From Pedobacter sp. MC2016-15 (GTDB lineage: Bacteria; Bacteroidota; Bacteroidia; Sphingobacteriales; Sphingobacteriaceae), in assembly GCF_026239695.1 (NCBI RefSeq), contig NZ_JAPIVS010000001.1, positions 1-64,000 of the forward strand: DNA of 64,000 bases. Reading direction: 5' to 3'. Positions 16,544-24,383 of this stretch are shown here, piece after piece. Under the pieces are notes generated by a model that had not been told where the DNA came from, ran no database searches, and worked only from the letters and a program-made list of their open reading frames with translations. The translations under genes were made by a program, and so were the position numbers. Position 1 is the stretch's first letter. Each line of letters starts with the position of its first letter.

Positions 16544-17275
16544 ATGCCCGAAGGACCTCCAATCGTTATTCTCAAGGAAAAAATGGACTACCTGAAACAT
16601 AAGATTGTTTCGGAAGCTTCCGGTTATGCTGAAATTGATATGGAAGCTTTGTCTCACAAGAAGATCCTGGATTTTAAGTCCTGGGGCAAACATTTCTTTA
16701 TCTGCTTTAACGACTTTACGATCAGGATTCACTTTGGCCTCTTTGGCAGTTATCAGTTTCATGAGCCCAAGAAGGTGAATCCAAAATTAGCGCTGCACTT
16801 CAATAATGATGATGTTTACTTTTATGTCTGCACTATAGAACGTATTGAGGGGGCGCTGGAAGATCATTATGATTTTTCGGCAGATGTGATGAGTGATGAA
16901 TGGGATGTTGCAAAGGCGCTGGGGAAGCTGAAAGATTTGCCCAAAAAACAAATTGGCGACGTGCTGCTTGATCAAAAGATCTTTAGCGGTGTAGGAAATA
17001 TTATCAAAAATGAAGCGCTGTACCGTGCAGGGGTTCATCCTGAAAGTCTTGTAGGGAAGATCCCGGCTGCAAAGTTGAAAGCTATTGTAAAGGAGGCTAG
17101 GGATTTTAGTTTTGACTTTCTGAAATGGCGAAAGGTTGATCAGCTGACTCAAAACCTGGAGGTCTACCGAAGAACTGAAACAAGGATTGGTGAGAAGCCT
17201 GTAGTTAAAAAAGATACAGGGAAGAGCAAAAGAAGTAGTTATTTTAGCGTCTCAGAACAGAAGTTATATCAATAG
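16544..17275 (+). CDS. Fpg/Nei-family DNA glycosylase with a zincless finger
   Basis: A 243-residue base-excision repair glycosylase/AP lyase. It keeps the catalytic N-terminus Pro2-Glu3 (MPEGP), the conserved Lys49 (SWGKH) and the helix-two-turn-helix signature (FSGVGNIIKNEALYRAGVHPE). The C-terminal finger keeps the YRR and KRSSYFS frame, but none of the four zinc-binding Cys residues remains, so it is a zincless finger as known in some eukaryotic and bacterial family members. It is likely to remove oxidised bases. The last ten codons form the first unit of an 81-bp tandem repeat that continues downstream. Confidence 0.88.
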   Translation: MPEGPPIVILKEKMDYLKHKIVSEASGYAEIDMEALSHKKILDFKSWGKHFFICFNDFTIRIHFGLFGSYQFHEPKKVNPKLALHFNNDDVYFYVCTIERIEGALEDHYDFSADVMSDEWDVAKALGKLKDLPKKQIGDVLLDQKIFSGVGNIIKNEALYRAGVHPESLVGKIPAAKLKAIVKEARDFSFDFLKWRKVDQLTQNLEVYRRTETRIGEKPVVKKDTGKSKRSSYFSVSEQKLYQ

Positions 17276-17570
17276 CAGTTGTTTTAGAATCTTTTCAAAA
17301 TGTTGCGTCACTAAAATTATTAGTCCAGTCTCTCAGAACGGTAGTTATTTCAATAGCATTTCATTTAGAAACTTTTCAAAATATTGCGTCACTAAAATTA
17401 TTAGTCCAGCGTCTCAGAACAGGAGTTATAGCAATAGCATTCATTTAGAAGTTTTTCGAAATATTGCGCCATTAAAAATATACTACAGCGTCTCAGAACA
17501 GGAGATATATCAATAGCATTTCATTTAGAATATTTTCAAAGTATTGCGCCACTAAAAATATTAGTATAAA
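17246..17570 (+). repeat. Four tandem repeats of about 81 bp overlapping the glycosylase 3' end
   Basis: CTCAGAAC recurs at 17251, 17332, 17413 and 17492 (periods 81, 81, 79), each followed by matching CAATAGCA, CATTTAGAA and TATTGCGYCACTAAAA blocks. Unit 1 contains the last ten codons of the glycosylase; the other three are noncoding. They fill most of the 330-base gap to the CoiA-like gene. The last unit provides the -33 part of that gene's likely promoter. Confidence 0.92.
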
Positions 17571-17574
17571 TTTG
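17544..17574 (+). promoter_or_regulatory. Bacteroidetes-type promoter for the CoiA-like gene
   Basis: TTG at 17544-17546, a 20-base spacer, and TAAATTTG at 17567-17574 fit the -33 TTG / -7 TAnnTTTG consensus of the Bacteroidetes housekeeping sigma factor. The predicted start lies about 25 bases before ATG 17606. Earlier repeat units have the TTG but not the TAnnTTTG box. Confidence 0.6.
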
Positions 17575-17605
17575 AGGGCTGCTAAATTGCTGTGGCTTTT
17601 AAAAT

Positions 17606-18229
17606 ATGGCGTTGAGAAATCATTTTGGGGAATCGGATTGGCACCGCGACTGGAAAGCGGCATTTCCGCCGGCATTTAGAGAGGTGAGCTTTTCTGATCT
17701 TACTGCTGGCGAGCTTCACCGTGCAGATGTGCACACGCCATGCGGGACTACGCTGGAGTTTCAGAATTCTCCGATCTGCCTGGAGGAGATGCAAAGCAGG
17801 GAGAGCTTTTATCCCAAGCTGATCTGGATTCTCAACGGGAAAAAGTTCAAAGGCTTCCGGGTTTTAAAGAATCTGCCGGATGTGGATGATCCAAGGATTC
17901 TGAATTATGAGTTTTGCCATACGGACCATCTTTCGATGATCAGGAAAGCGGATTTTCTGCAGGGGAGTCCGCGCAGGTTAAATTTTCATCATCCCGAGCT
18001 GAGGAAGCTTCCGCTTACGTCTTACTATTATTCCTTTTGCTGGAAACATCCGCACAGGGTGTGGTATCAGGCAAAAAATCCTATCGTAGTTGATCTTGGA
18101 GGGCACTTTGTTTATCAGCTGAAGCAACGCAGACAGTTGTCTGGTGATTACCCGTATTTACATATCATGACGAGGAAAGCTTTCATTGCTCAATATGTTG
18201 AAGGGGTTTATCCTGAAAAAAATATATAA
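17606..18229 (+). CDS. CoiA-like nuclease-domain protein, N-terminally short
   Basis: A 207-residue protein resembling the competence protein CoiA family. Visible are SDWHRDWKAAFP (about 10-21), HRADVHTPCGTTLEFQNSPI (about 38-57) with a PD-(D/E)xK-like Asp41/Glu51/Gln53 core, and RESFYPKLIWILNG. Many family members carry an extra N-terminal zinc-binding domain; here a stop codon lies two codons before ATG 17606, so this domain is missing. Either this is a natural short form, or the N-terminus was lost when the adjacent repeats formed. CoiA proteins are linked to DNA uptake and recombination, but that role in Bacteroidetes is unproven. Confidence 0.72.
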   Translation: MALRNHFGESDWHRDWKAAFPPAFREVSFSDLTAGELHRADVHTPCGTTLEFQNSPICLEEMQSRESFYPKLIWILNGKKFKGFRVLKNLPDVDDPRILNYEFCHTDHLSMIRKADFLQGSPRRLNFHHPELRKLPLTSYYYSFCWKHPHRVWYQAKNPIVVDLGGHFVYQLKQRRQLSGDYPYLHIMTRKAFIAQYVEGVYPEKNI

Positions 18230-18252
18230 CTTTAATACTTCAAAAAGAGGTA

Positions 18253-18615
18253 ATGAAGATAAATATACTTGAAAAAGAAGGAACTCAAATCGCTGAAGTG
18301 ATAGCTGATGATATCATTATGAGCACTGCGGAGGAAGGATTGCAGATAGTGGTAGACGTTTACTATCAGGACTGTGATAAGGTTATTCTTCATGAAAAAA
18401 ATATCTCGCCCAGTTTTTTTGATCTGAAGACTGGACTTGCTGGCGAAATATTGCAGAAATATTCAAATTATAAAATGCGGCTCGCGATTGTTGGCGATTT
18501 TGAAAAATACTCTGGCGGAAGCCTCAGGGATTTCATTCGTGAGAGCAATCGTGGACAACGTATCAATTTTCTCTCAGATGTGTCATTAGCTATTGAAAAA
18601 CTGTCTGAGGACTGA
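18253..18615 (+). CDS. DUF4180 protein
   Basis: A 120-residue cytoplasmic protein with the DUF4180 signature: HEKNISPSFFDLKTGLAGEILQK (about 47-69), RLAIVGDF (about 76-83) and FIRESNRG (about 94-101). The family is widespread, small and of unknown function. It starts 24 bases after the CoiA-like gene and probably shares its transcript, ending at the terminator near the tRNA. Family call confident. Confidence 0.88.
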   Translation: MKINILEKEGTQIAEVIADDIIMSTAEEGLQIVVDVYYQDCDKVILHEKNISPSFFDLKTGLAGEILQKYSNYKMRLAIVGDFEKYSGGSLRDFIRESNRGQRINFLSDVSLAIEKLSED

Positions 18616-18630
18616 GATATAATTTGATAT

Positions 18631-18661
18631 AAAAAACGCTTCTAAATTTTTTAGAAGCGTT
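18631..18661 (-). terminator. Terminator of tRNA-Lys(CTT), possibly bidirectional
   Basis: AACGCTTCTAAA pairs with TTTAGAAGCGTT across a short loop, with A-run on the left and hence a T-run on the minus strand. It serves the minus-strand tRNA and may also stop the DUF4180 transcript. Confidence 0.75.
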
Positions 18662-18673
18662 GGCAAGGTTTTA

Positions 18674-18746
18674 TGACCCCGCTGAGGTTCGAACTCAGGA
18701 CCCATACATTAAGAGTGTATTGCTCTACCAGCTGAGCTACAGAGTC
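18674..18746 (-). tRNA. tRNA-Lys (anticodon CTT)
   Basis: A 73-base minus-strand cloverleaf: acceptor GACTCTG with CGGGGTC (G-T pairs allowed), anticodon loop CTCTTAA, T-arm with GTTCGAAC. It reads AAG and complements the two TTT-anticodon lysine tRNAs in the window. Confidence 0.96.
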
Positions 18747-18780
18747 TTAATCAGTCGTTATACTAATATAAGAAATTTTA

Positions 18781-19317
18781 TTATACATTGATATCACCTT
18801 CAATAGAATCATCAAGTGTTTTGCCGATGGCTGCACCGATGACGGTTTTTATCCCTGCAACAACGTTTCCATGTTTATTGTCCCAGTAGTAACCTGTTTC
18901 TGACGATATTTTTAAAACTGCAATTCTCGGATCGTCTTCGCCCTCAGTAAACCATGTTTTCATGATAGGGTTCCAAAGGTCTTTGATCTTTGCTTTATCT
19001 GCTGAGAGGATCGCAGTTCCTTCAAGGAATAAGAAGTCGGAGTGAGAGGAGCCCTGGAAGTATAATTTCACTCCGGAGTTTGCGCTGATATCCTGATAAG
19101 TGTGACTATCATTTGCGATCAGGAACCATAAAGTTCCCTGCTCATCTACTTCCTGTACATTCATTGGGCGCGTACCATTTGAATCTCCCGCAGATGGTTT
19201 TGTGCACAGGAAACAGGTTTTTGCGATATCTACCAGTTCTTTGATTTTCTTTACAGCAGCTGCGCTGTCAAGGTTTTTGTGGTTCTCTTCTGTTTGATTT
19301 TGATTGATGCTGTCCAT
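18781..19317 (-). CDS. Pyridoxamine 5'-phosphate oxidase-like general stress protein
   Basis: A 178-residue split-barrel flavin-binding protein of the general stress protein 26 type. Motifs are CFLCTKPS, TRPMNVQEVDEQGTLWFLIAND (about 50-71), VKLYFQGSSHSDFLFLEGTA (about 84-103) and GYYWDN. It lacks the residues needed for true PdxH activity. Such proteins bind FMN, FAD or F420 and are induced by stress. It stands alone between the tRNA and the LuxR gene. Confidence 0.85.
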   Translation of the reverse strand: MDSINQNQTEENHKNLDSAAAVKKIKELVDIAKTCFLCTKPSAGDSNGTRPMNVQEVDEQGTLWFLIANDSHTYQDISANSGVKLYFQGSSHSDFLFLEGTAILSADKAKIKDLWNPIMKTWFTEGEDDPRIAVLKISSETGYYWDNKHGNVVAGIKTVIGAAIGKTLDDSIEGDINV

Positions 19318-19375
19318 AAGTAGGTTTTAGGAATGGATGACAACTCAAATGATTTTTTGTTTTAAACTTTGGGAT

Positions 19376-20134
19376 TTAGAGGGATAACAGTCCCGTATTT
19401 TCTGCGACCTTACAGGCCTCAATTGCGTTGCTGACGTTTAATTTCTGAAATATATTCTGACGGTGCCTGTTAACGGTATTGATACTCAGCTCCAGTTGGA
19501 CAGCAATCTCTTTGCTTCTTCTTCCATGTTTAATCAGCGTCAGCACTTCTTTTTCACGGGGCGAGAGCAGATCGGTAAATCTGGTATGGCTGTCATCAAT
19601 GACTTTCCCCGTTCGGGTATTGACAATCATGCTTTGCGGTATCTGGTAATCCGGGTTATCATAAATCCTGTTGTACAGACACAGCGCAAGCCAGATACTG
19701 CCATCAGTCGAACTCCCGATATACAATAGACGGTGCTTGACCAGTAAAATCTTGCCTTCGGTATTCCGCACTCTTAATTTGGTGATCGCCTGATAATCCT
19801 TTCGATCCTCAGCTTCAAGAGCATTGAGCAGTTGAAAAAACTGAAGCTCCAGTCTGTATTTATTTTGCAGGTCTTCATGATTGATCCTGGACAGCAGCTC
19901 ATCTTCCCATATCGATTCTATCTCTGAATGTTCGTCGGACAAGCCAATCTGTTCAGCAAGAGCACCATGATAAATATAACTTTTTCTCGATTTCAGATCG
20001 CTGAGCACGCTGATACCATTTTCTATTCTGGCATATAACTCAGCGATGTTTTTGCTATGAGGCAGTAGAGAGCTGGAGTCCAAACCTGTTCCGAAAGGCT
20101 GTGAGAATAGTTTGATATCAAGTAAATCCCGCAT
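19376..20134 (-). CDS. LuxR-family transcriptional regulator with PAS-like sensor region
   Basis: About 252 residues from ATG 20134 (an upstream in-frame ATG would add ten hydrophobic residues). The C-terminus has a clear LuxR helix-turn-helix: LLSPREKEVLTLIKHGRRSKEIA, then LSINTVNRHRQNIFQKL. The middle part resembles a PAS fold (KILLVKHRLLYIGSSTDGSIWLALCLYN). No receiver domain, so it likely responds to a small ligand or partner. It is divergent from the DUF1349 gene at 20230, which it may regulate. Confidence 0.85.
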   Translation of the reverse strand: MRDLLDIKLFSQPFGTGLDSSSLLPHSKNIAELYARIENGISVLSDLKSRKSYIYHGALAEQIGLSDEHSEIESIWEDELLSRINHEDLQNKYRLELQFFQLLNALEAEDRKDYQAITKLRVRNTEGKILLVKHRLLYIGSSTDGSIWLALCLYNRIYDNPDYQIPQSMIVNTRTGKVIDDSHTRFTDLLSPREKEVLTLIKHGRRSKEIAVQLELSINTVNRHRQNIFQKLNVSNAIEACKVAENTGLLSL

Positions 20135-20229
20135 AAGTAAAATGATATGGTTATTAATGACCATTTGATTTGGCCTGAGCCATCAATAGCTTTGCGAACT
20201 TACTAAACGATCAGAATCTTAAACAATAA

Positions 20230-20880
20230 ATGATGAAAAAACTCCTTCTCAGTATCGCGCTATTTTTTGGCCTGAATAATCTCAATGCGCAAAGCCTGGA
20301 TAAAATGCAGTGGTTTAACGAGCCCACACAGTGGCAGATCAAAAACAACAGCCTGGTGATGCAGGTTACGCCGGCTAGTGATTACTGGCGGATATCACAT
20401 TATGGCTTTACCGTGGATGATGCACCATTTTATTACGCAACCTATGGCGGAGAATTCGAAGCAAAAGTTAAAATCACTGGTGCTTATGAAGCTCGTTTTG
20501 ATCAGATGGGATTGATGATACGTACTGATCACAAAAACTATATCAAAGCAGGTGTTGAGTTTGTGGATGGGAAATTCAATGTCAGCACAGTAGTGACCCA
20601 TGAAAAAAGCGATTGGAGTGTATTGCCCCTGGATAAAGTTCCTCCATTTATCTGGATCAAAGCTGTGCGCCGTCTGGATGCTGTGGAGTTCTTTTATTCC
20701 CTGGATGATAAAAATTATATCATGGTTCGTAACGCTCCTTTGCAGGATAACGCACCCGTGATGGTAGGACTGATGGCTGCAAGTCCGGATGGTAAGGGTT
20801 TTGAAGCCAAATTTGAGAACTTTAAAGTTACACACCTGGCTGATCAGCGCAGGCTGGAGTGGTTAAAAGCGCATCAATAG
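20230..20880 (+). CDS. Secreted DUF1349 protein
   Basis: A 216-residue protein with an N-terminal signal peptide (about 1-20, ending NLNAQ) and a DUF1349 concanavalin-like beta-sandwich (DYWRISHYGFTVDDAPFYYA, DQMGLMIRTDHKNYIKAGVEF, GLMAASPDGKGFEAKFENF). The family is thought to bind sugars; members occur with or without catalysis. Here it should be periplasmic or secreted. It is followed directly by a strong terminator, so it is monocistronic. Confidence 0.88.
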   Translation: MMKKLLLSIALFFGLNNLNAQSLDKMQWFNEPTQWQIKNNSLVMQVTPASDYWRISHYGFTVDDAPFYYATYGGEFEAKVKITGAYEARFDQMGLMIRTDHKNYIKAGVEFVDGKFNVSTVVTHEKSDWSVLPLDKVPPFIWIKAVRRLDAVEFFYSLDDKNYIMVRNAPLQDNAPVMVGLMAASPDGKGFEAKFENFKVTHLADQRRLEWLKAHQ

Positions 20881-20883
20881 GAA

Positions 20884-20920
20884 AGGGCTTCCAAACAAAC
20901 TGGAAGCCCATTTTTTTTAT
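20884..20920 (+). terminator. Intrinsic terminator after the DUF1349 gene
   Basis: GGGCTTCCA pairs with TGGAAGCCC, followed by eight T residues. The T-run ends at the converging lipoprotein gene, so the hairpin may serve both. Confidence 0.85.
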
Positions 20921-21699
20921 TTTAGTGCTATTGGCTCACTGTAGATGAAGTCATCCATCACTACAACATCTTTGTCGCCACCATCTAGGGCACCTGCAGC
21001 CAGTACGGTGTTTCCGGCCTTCACCTGCACACGCGTGATCTTGCGGTTTTTCGCAGTTATGCCCACAAAGGAGAACTTTTTGTCTGCGGCTGTCGCCTTC
21101 ACTTCGGCAATTAAATCATTGCCTTCATAAACTTTTACGATCGTCGCATTGGCATCATCAACATCAGAGAAGATGATTCCAAATGAACTTACATAAGCAT
21201 CCTGGTTTGTTCCGGGCACCTGGAATTTAAAATCAGTGGTTACTGTGCCGCTTGCACTGAACAATTTTGCCGGACTAAAAGCTTTGAATTCGTTCGCATA
21301 CGAAGGATCGATATCAGCGAAATTATTGTCGCTCACCCTCAATGCTGCGGTAGCGGGAGTGTAGAGCAATCCTCTTTTCCTTGCTTCAGGAATAGCAGGG
21401 TCAGTAGGGTTGAAGAAGTCGGCCGGGAAGGTGTTTACGTTGGTGAGGTTAGCTGGAACGCCATCCCAGTTGATTTCGCGGCGGCCACCTTTGGCACCAA
21501 GGGTAGCATTTACCGGGTTCCCTGCGATCTCGCGGAATGCGGACAATTTTGCGTTAATGGCATCAATCTCACCTTCGGCACGTATCACTTCAACCTGATT
21601 GGGAGTTTCCGGAGTGTAATCTTTGTCGTCATCGTCGCAGCTGCTAAATGCTATTGCTGTAGCAATCATTAGCGCTGTCTGTAGAAATAATCTTTTCAT
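20917..21699 (-). CDS. Surface-type lipoprotein of unknown function
   Basis: About 260 residues from ATG 21699; the longer frame upstream is discounted because the signal peptide starts here (MKRLFLQTALMIATAIAFSSC, lipobox Cys21). Five acidic residues within six positions follow the Cys (DDDDKD), which resembles the lipoprotein export signal that sends Bacteroidetes lipoproteins to the cell surface. The mature part is a conserved beta-rich domain (REINWDGVP, FGIIFSDVDDANATIVKVYEG, KFSFVGITAKN) found in many bacteria without a known role. Confidence 0.8.
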   Translation of the reverse strand: MKRLFLQTALMIATAIAFSSCDDDDKDYTPETPNQVEVIRAEGEIDAINAKLSAFREIAGNPVNATLGAKGGRREINWDGVPANLTNVNTFPADFFNPTDPAIPEARKRGLLYTPATAALRVSDNNFADIDPSYANEFKAFSPAKLFSASGTVTTDFKFQVPGTNQDAYVSSFGIIFSDVDDANATIVKVYEGNDLIAEVKATAADKKFSFVGITAKNRKITRVQVKAGNTVLAAGALDGGDKDVVVMDDFIYSEPIALK

Positions 21700-21817
21700 T
21701 TTGTATGATTTTAATGTTTCTACAAACATCAAATTTATCTGCGCCGCCAGCAATCGCCTATACCGGGCAATGTTATCACCAAATTTAGGAGAGAATGTAT
21801 ATACAATCTTGAATAAA

Positions 21818-22360
21818 CTAAAAATCGGGTTTGAAACCAATCCTCTTTCTCGGCGGACTTGGGTTTTCTTGTTTGACTAGCAGCTCATCAAGATACCTGA
21901 ACACGATTTCCATATTTTTGCCATGATGATTCAAATCGCTTTTGATTCTCTCGATTTCCAGCCTCAGTTCTGTGGTATCTTTCAGCATTTCGCGCATACG
22001 TGTGAATATTCTGATGATCTGAATATTGACTTTTATGGCTTTACTGCTGTTCAGAACACTTGATAGCATTGCAACTCCCTGTTCGGTAAATACCATACTT
22101 GTATATTTTGAATGCTCCCCTTGCTTTAAGGTGCCAATTTGGCACCTTAAGAATTTTATCTCTTCGGGGCTCAGTTCAAACATGAAATCTTCAGGAAATC
22201 GTTCAATATTTCTCCGTACCTGTCTCTTCAGCTGTTTGGTATCTACTTCGTAAAGCGCGGCGAGATCACTATCAAGCATCACCTTCTGTCCGCGTACATA
22301 ATAGATCTGATCCAAAATCATCTCATCAGATATTTCTGTTTGTTGTGTTTGATCTTCCAT
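21818..22360 (-). CDS. ORF6N-domain DNA-binding protein
   Basis: A 180-residue protein with the ORF6N domain of phage and mobile-element regulators at the N-terminus: VRGQKVMLDSDLAALYEV (about 23-40), RFPEDFMFELSPEE and SMVFTEQGVAMLSSVL (about 89-104), followed by a coiled-coil tail. The domain binds DNA in phage antirepressors; chromosomal copies are numerous in Bacteroidetes and mostly uncharacterised. The coding DNA contains a perfect 25-base palindrome at 22126-22150. It sits at the edge of the tRNA-Lys islet. Confidence 0.88.
   Translation of the reverse strand: MEDQTQQTEISDEMILDQIYYVRGQKVMLDSDLAALYEVDTKQLKRQVRRNIERFPEDFMFELSPEEIKFLRCQIGTLKQGEHSKYTSMVFTEQGVAMLSSVLNSSKAIKVNIQIIRIFTRMREMLKDTTELRLEIERIKSDLNHHGKNMEIVFRYLDELLVKQENPSPPRKRIGFKPDF
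22126..22150. repeat. Perfect 25-base palindrome inside the ORF6N gene
   Basis: TTAAGGTGCCAA (22126-22137) and TTGGCACCTTAA (22139-22150) are exact reverse complements around a single T. It encodes the LRCQIGTL segment of the ORF6N protein. Confidence 0.9.
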
Positions 22361-22509
22361 AAATTACCATTTGTGCTCATCGTAAATCTGAGCAAGCCAG
22401 AGCTAACTTATTTCTAATTTGTATTTCGCTGTTAATTTATTTTTCAACAAGATCAGCCACAGCAGAAAGACCTGATAAAAAGCTGGGTTAGTGAAAATAG
22501 GATATAAAA

Positions 22510-22552
22510 AAAAACTGCTAATCTTATGATTGCAGGGTTTTACTCGATGTGA
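22510..22552. repeat. Copy A of the tRNA-Lys terminator repeat
   Basis: AAACTGCTAATCTTATGATT, then GCAGGGTTTTACTCGATGTGAT, nearly matches the sequence just 3' of the tRNA-Lys at 25079. One base of the hairpin stem has changed, and the copy stops before the tRNA part. The other bases of the 250-base gap 22361-22610 show no gene. Confidence 0.85.
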
Positions 22553-22610
22553 TAATAAATAAAATAAAAGTACTTCAGTTGTGGATTAGTCGTTATTGCA
22601 GCCTATTCTT

Positions 22611-23501
22611 TCATATATCACACAAGGTTGCTACCGGATATTTTTTACATTGAAATATTTTGATGTGATTCTCCAAGTCTGCAAAAACTGTCTCAAATCT
22701 TTCAAAGTTCCCTTGATATCCATAAGAACCTGTTTCCTTCAGTCCTTCAATTATTTTTAAGGTTCCAACTTTTTCAAATCTATCTTTGAAATTAATAAAG
22801 TCTTTATGATCAACCGCAATTTTGTCAACACCAAAAAAGAAGTTGCAATTTCCGCCTGATAAATTCCAAACTCTTTCTATTCCCGGTTGCTTCTCTTTTG
22901 TTGTTTGTTGATCGTAGCCGCTACCGATTTGACGACCTAAAATTTCTTTATCTTTTAAATCATCGACTGTTGGTTTTTTACTTGAATTGTATGTTGTCGG
23001 AACTAAGATGTAGTTACATTGCCCTCTATACTGTTCTATTGACGTACAAATAATCGTTCTGTAGTTTCCGTCTTTAAGTTGAAAGGTCAACAAGTCATCT
23101 GGTTGAAAATAGAAGTTCGTTATCTTTCTGTACTTTTTTCTGGCTCTTACTTTATTATTAGTCTGGCTGATTTTTTTCCAAAACCTGTCAAGCTCTTTTT
23201 GCCTCGCCTTGCCGTCTTTTTCATCGTTTTTTGCCCACTCTTTTTTACAAGCACCATTATCAATAACTGTTTTTACATAAATTAATTCGTCCTGAGTCAG
23301 CTGACCAATTTCCCATAAAGCCAACGCACAAGATGTTACGTAAACTTCATTGTCGAAGTCGTCAAAGTAGTCAGCTTGAACAAGAGGGAATTCTTTATTA
23401 ATAGCGTCAAAATCTCCACCACTATCATATAAGTCCATTATACCCCAATATGTATCGTGCGCTGTGTCACCGTCAATTATTTTAACTCCATCTGTTGCCA
23501 T
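22611..23501 (-). CDS. Two-domain immunity-like protein (DUF4259-like plus Imm26-like)
   Basis: A 296-residue cytoplasmic protein, AT-rich compared with the core. The N-terminal half (GDTAHDTYWGIMDLYDSGGD, then CALALWEIGQL, VIDNG, RQKELDRFWKKI) resembles the DUF4259-like domain frequent in polymorphic-toxin immunity loci. The second half starts with a basic stretch (RARKKYRKITNFYFQPDDLLTFQLKDGNYRT, about 117-147), like Imm26, whose hallmark is a strand reading GDxxxxxLxDG. Such proteins neutralise toxins delivered by rivals; no toxin gene lies next to it, so it may be an orphan. The gene lies between terminator-repeat copies A and B. Domain calls are from pattern memory and moderately sure. 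Confidence 0.6.
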   Translation of the reverse strand: MATDGVKIIDGDTAHDTYWGIMDLYDSGGDFDAINKEFPLVQADYFDDFDNEVYVTSCALALWEIGQLTQDELIYVKTVIDNGACKKEWAKNDEKDGKARQKELDRFWKKISQTNNKVRARKKYRKITNFYFQPDDLLTFQLKDGNYRTIICTSIEQYRGQCNYILVPTTYNSSKKPTVDDLKDKEILGRQIGSGYDQQTTKEKQPGIERVWNLSGGNCNFFFGVDKIAVDHKDFINFKDRFEKVGTLKIIEGLKETGSYGYQGNFERFETVFADLENHIKIFQCKKYPVATLCDI

Positions 23502-23731
23502 TGCTATACGTCTTTAGGGTTGTATTGGGCTCAAATATATATTAAACTATTATGACTTTAAATACTTTCGAAAGCCAATAATTTAGCTGAGCTACTGTTA
23601 TGATATGGCAGGAGAATGATGACGAGTGTTGGAGTAATTGGAAGTTGGGCTTTAGCCCCACTTTGTTCCCTCATGAGAACTGCTGACTTATATTTTGCGC
23701 ATCCTCGCATATTTTGAGATTCATATAAAAC

Positions 23732-23802
23732 AAAAAAACCTGCTAATCTTATGATTGCAGGGTTTTACTCGATGTAATGATGAATCTTGTGATCCCGCTG
23801 GA
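23732..23802. repeat. Copy B of the tRNA-Lys terminator repeat, with the tRNA 3' end
   Basis: A 71-base direct copy of the region at 25021-25091, including the hairpin and TGATCCCGCTGG, i.e. the discriminator plus the last 11 bases of tRNA-Lys. After this the match stops abruptly. The other bases of the gap 23502-23847 hold only a small GGGCTTTAGCCC hairpin and no convincing gene. Confidence 0.9.
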
Positions 23803-23847
23803 TTATGATCATTGAAATTATAGATGATTTTTTATGTTCTAACATAT

Positions 23848-24291
23848 CTATTTCTTTGTTAGGTATTTATTCAAATAGAATCTTAAGATATTAAACACCC
23901 TATCATTATTTATAAATTCTGAAGCAGGCTCCTTGCCAATCTTCTTGTATAATACTTTGCTGATGAAAAACCATAAATATAGAGAGGATGTAATAACCAG
24001 TGTTAAAAATATGACTGCACCTATCATAAATATGATTATTCCTGATGTTTCGCTTATATTTCCAGACCTAGCTAGACCAGAAAATATAAGTGCTGGGATT
24101 GTAAATATCAATCCAAATACAATGACTACCAGTATCAAACAAGGAAATGATATTAAAGCGGTTGCAATTACTTTCATCGCCATTGCCCTTTTGGCCTTAA
24201 AGAAAAGTAATGGTGCAAATAGAATTAACGATATACCTGTTAATGCGGTGTATGACATTAATCCGAGAAATATTGGAAACGTTGGCGGCAT
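23848..24291 (-). CDS. Four-helix membrane protein of unknown function
   Basis: A 147-residue, very hydrophobic protein with about four membrane helices (around 8-30, 42-62, 64-75 with 80-105, and 107-125) and a basic C-terminal tail (YLNKYLTKK). AT-rich, with no recognised motif. It sits between copies B and C of the terminator repeat. Small membrane proteins of this type are common beside immunity genes and in islands, but no function can be assigned. Confidence 0.6.
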   Translation of the reverse strand: MPPTFPIFLGLMSYTALTGISLILFAPLLFFKAKRAMAMKVIATALISFPCLILVVIVFGLIFTIPALIFSGLARSGNISETSGIIIFMIGAVIFLTLVITSSLYLWFFISKVLYKKIGKEPASEFINNDRVFNILRFYLNKYLTKK

Positions 24292-24383
24292 GAATTTGCA
24301 GTGCTTCTTTACGAATTTAAATTAAGGTTAAGCTACAAATTTTGTTTAAATTATTAGCAAGCGAAATTCTTATCTTAGTAAGA

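Noticed and set aside
17246..17570. CRISPR array
   Set aside because: 81-bp units are contiguous and degenerate, without unique spacers, and start within a coding gene.
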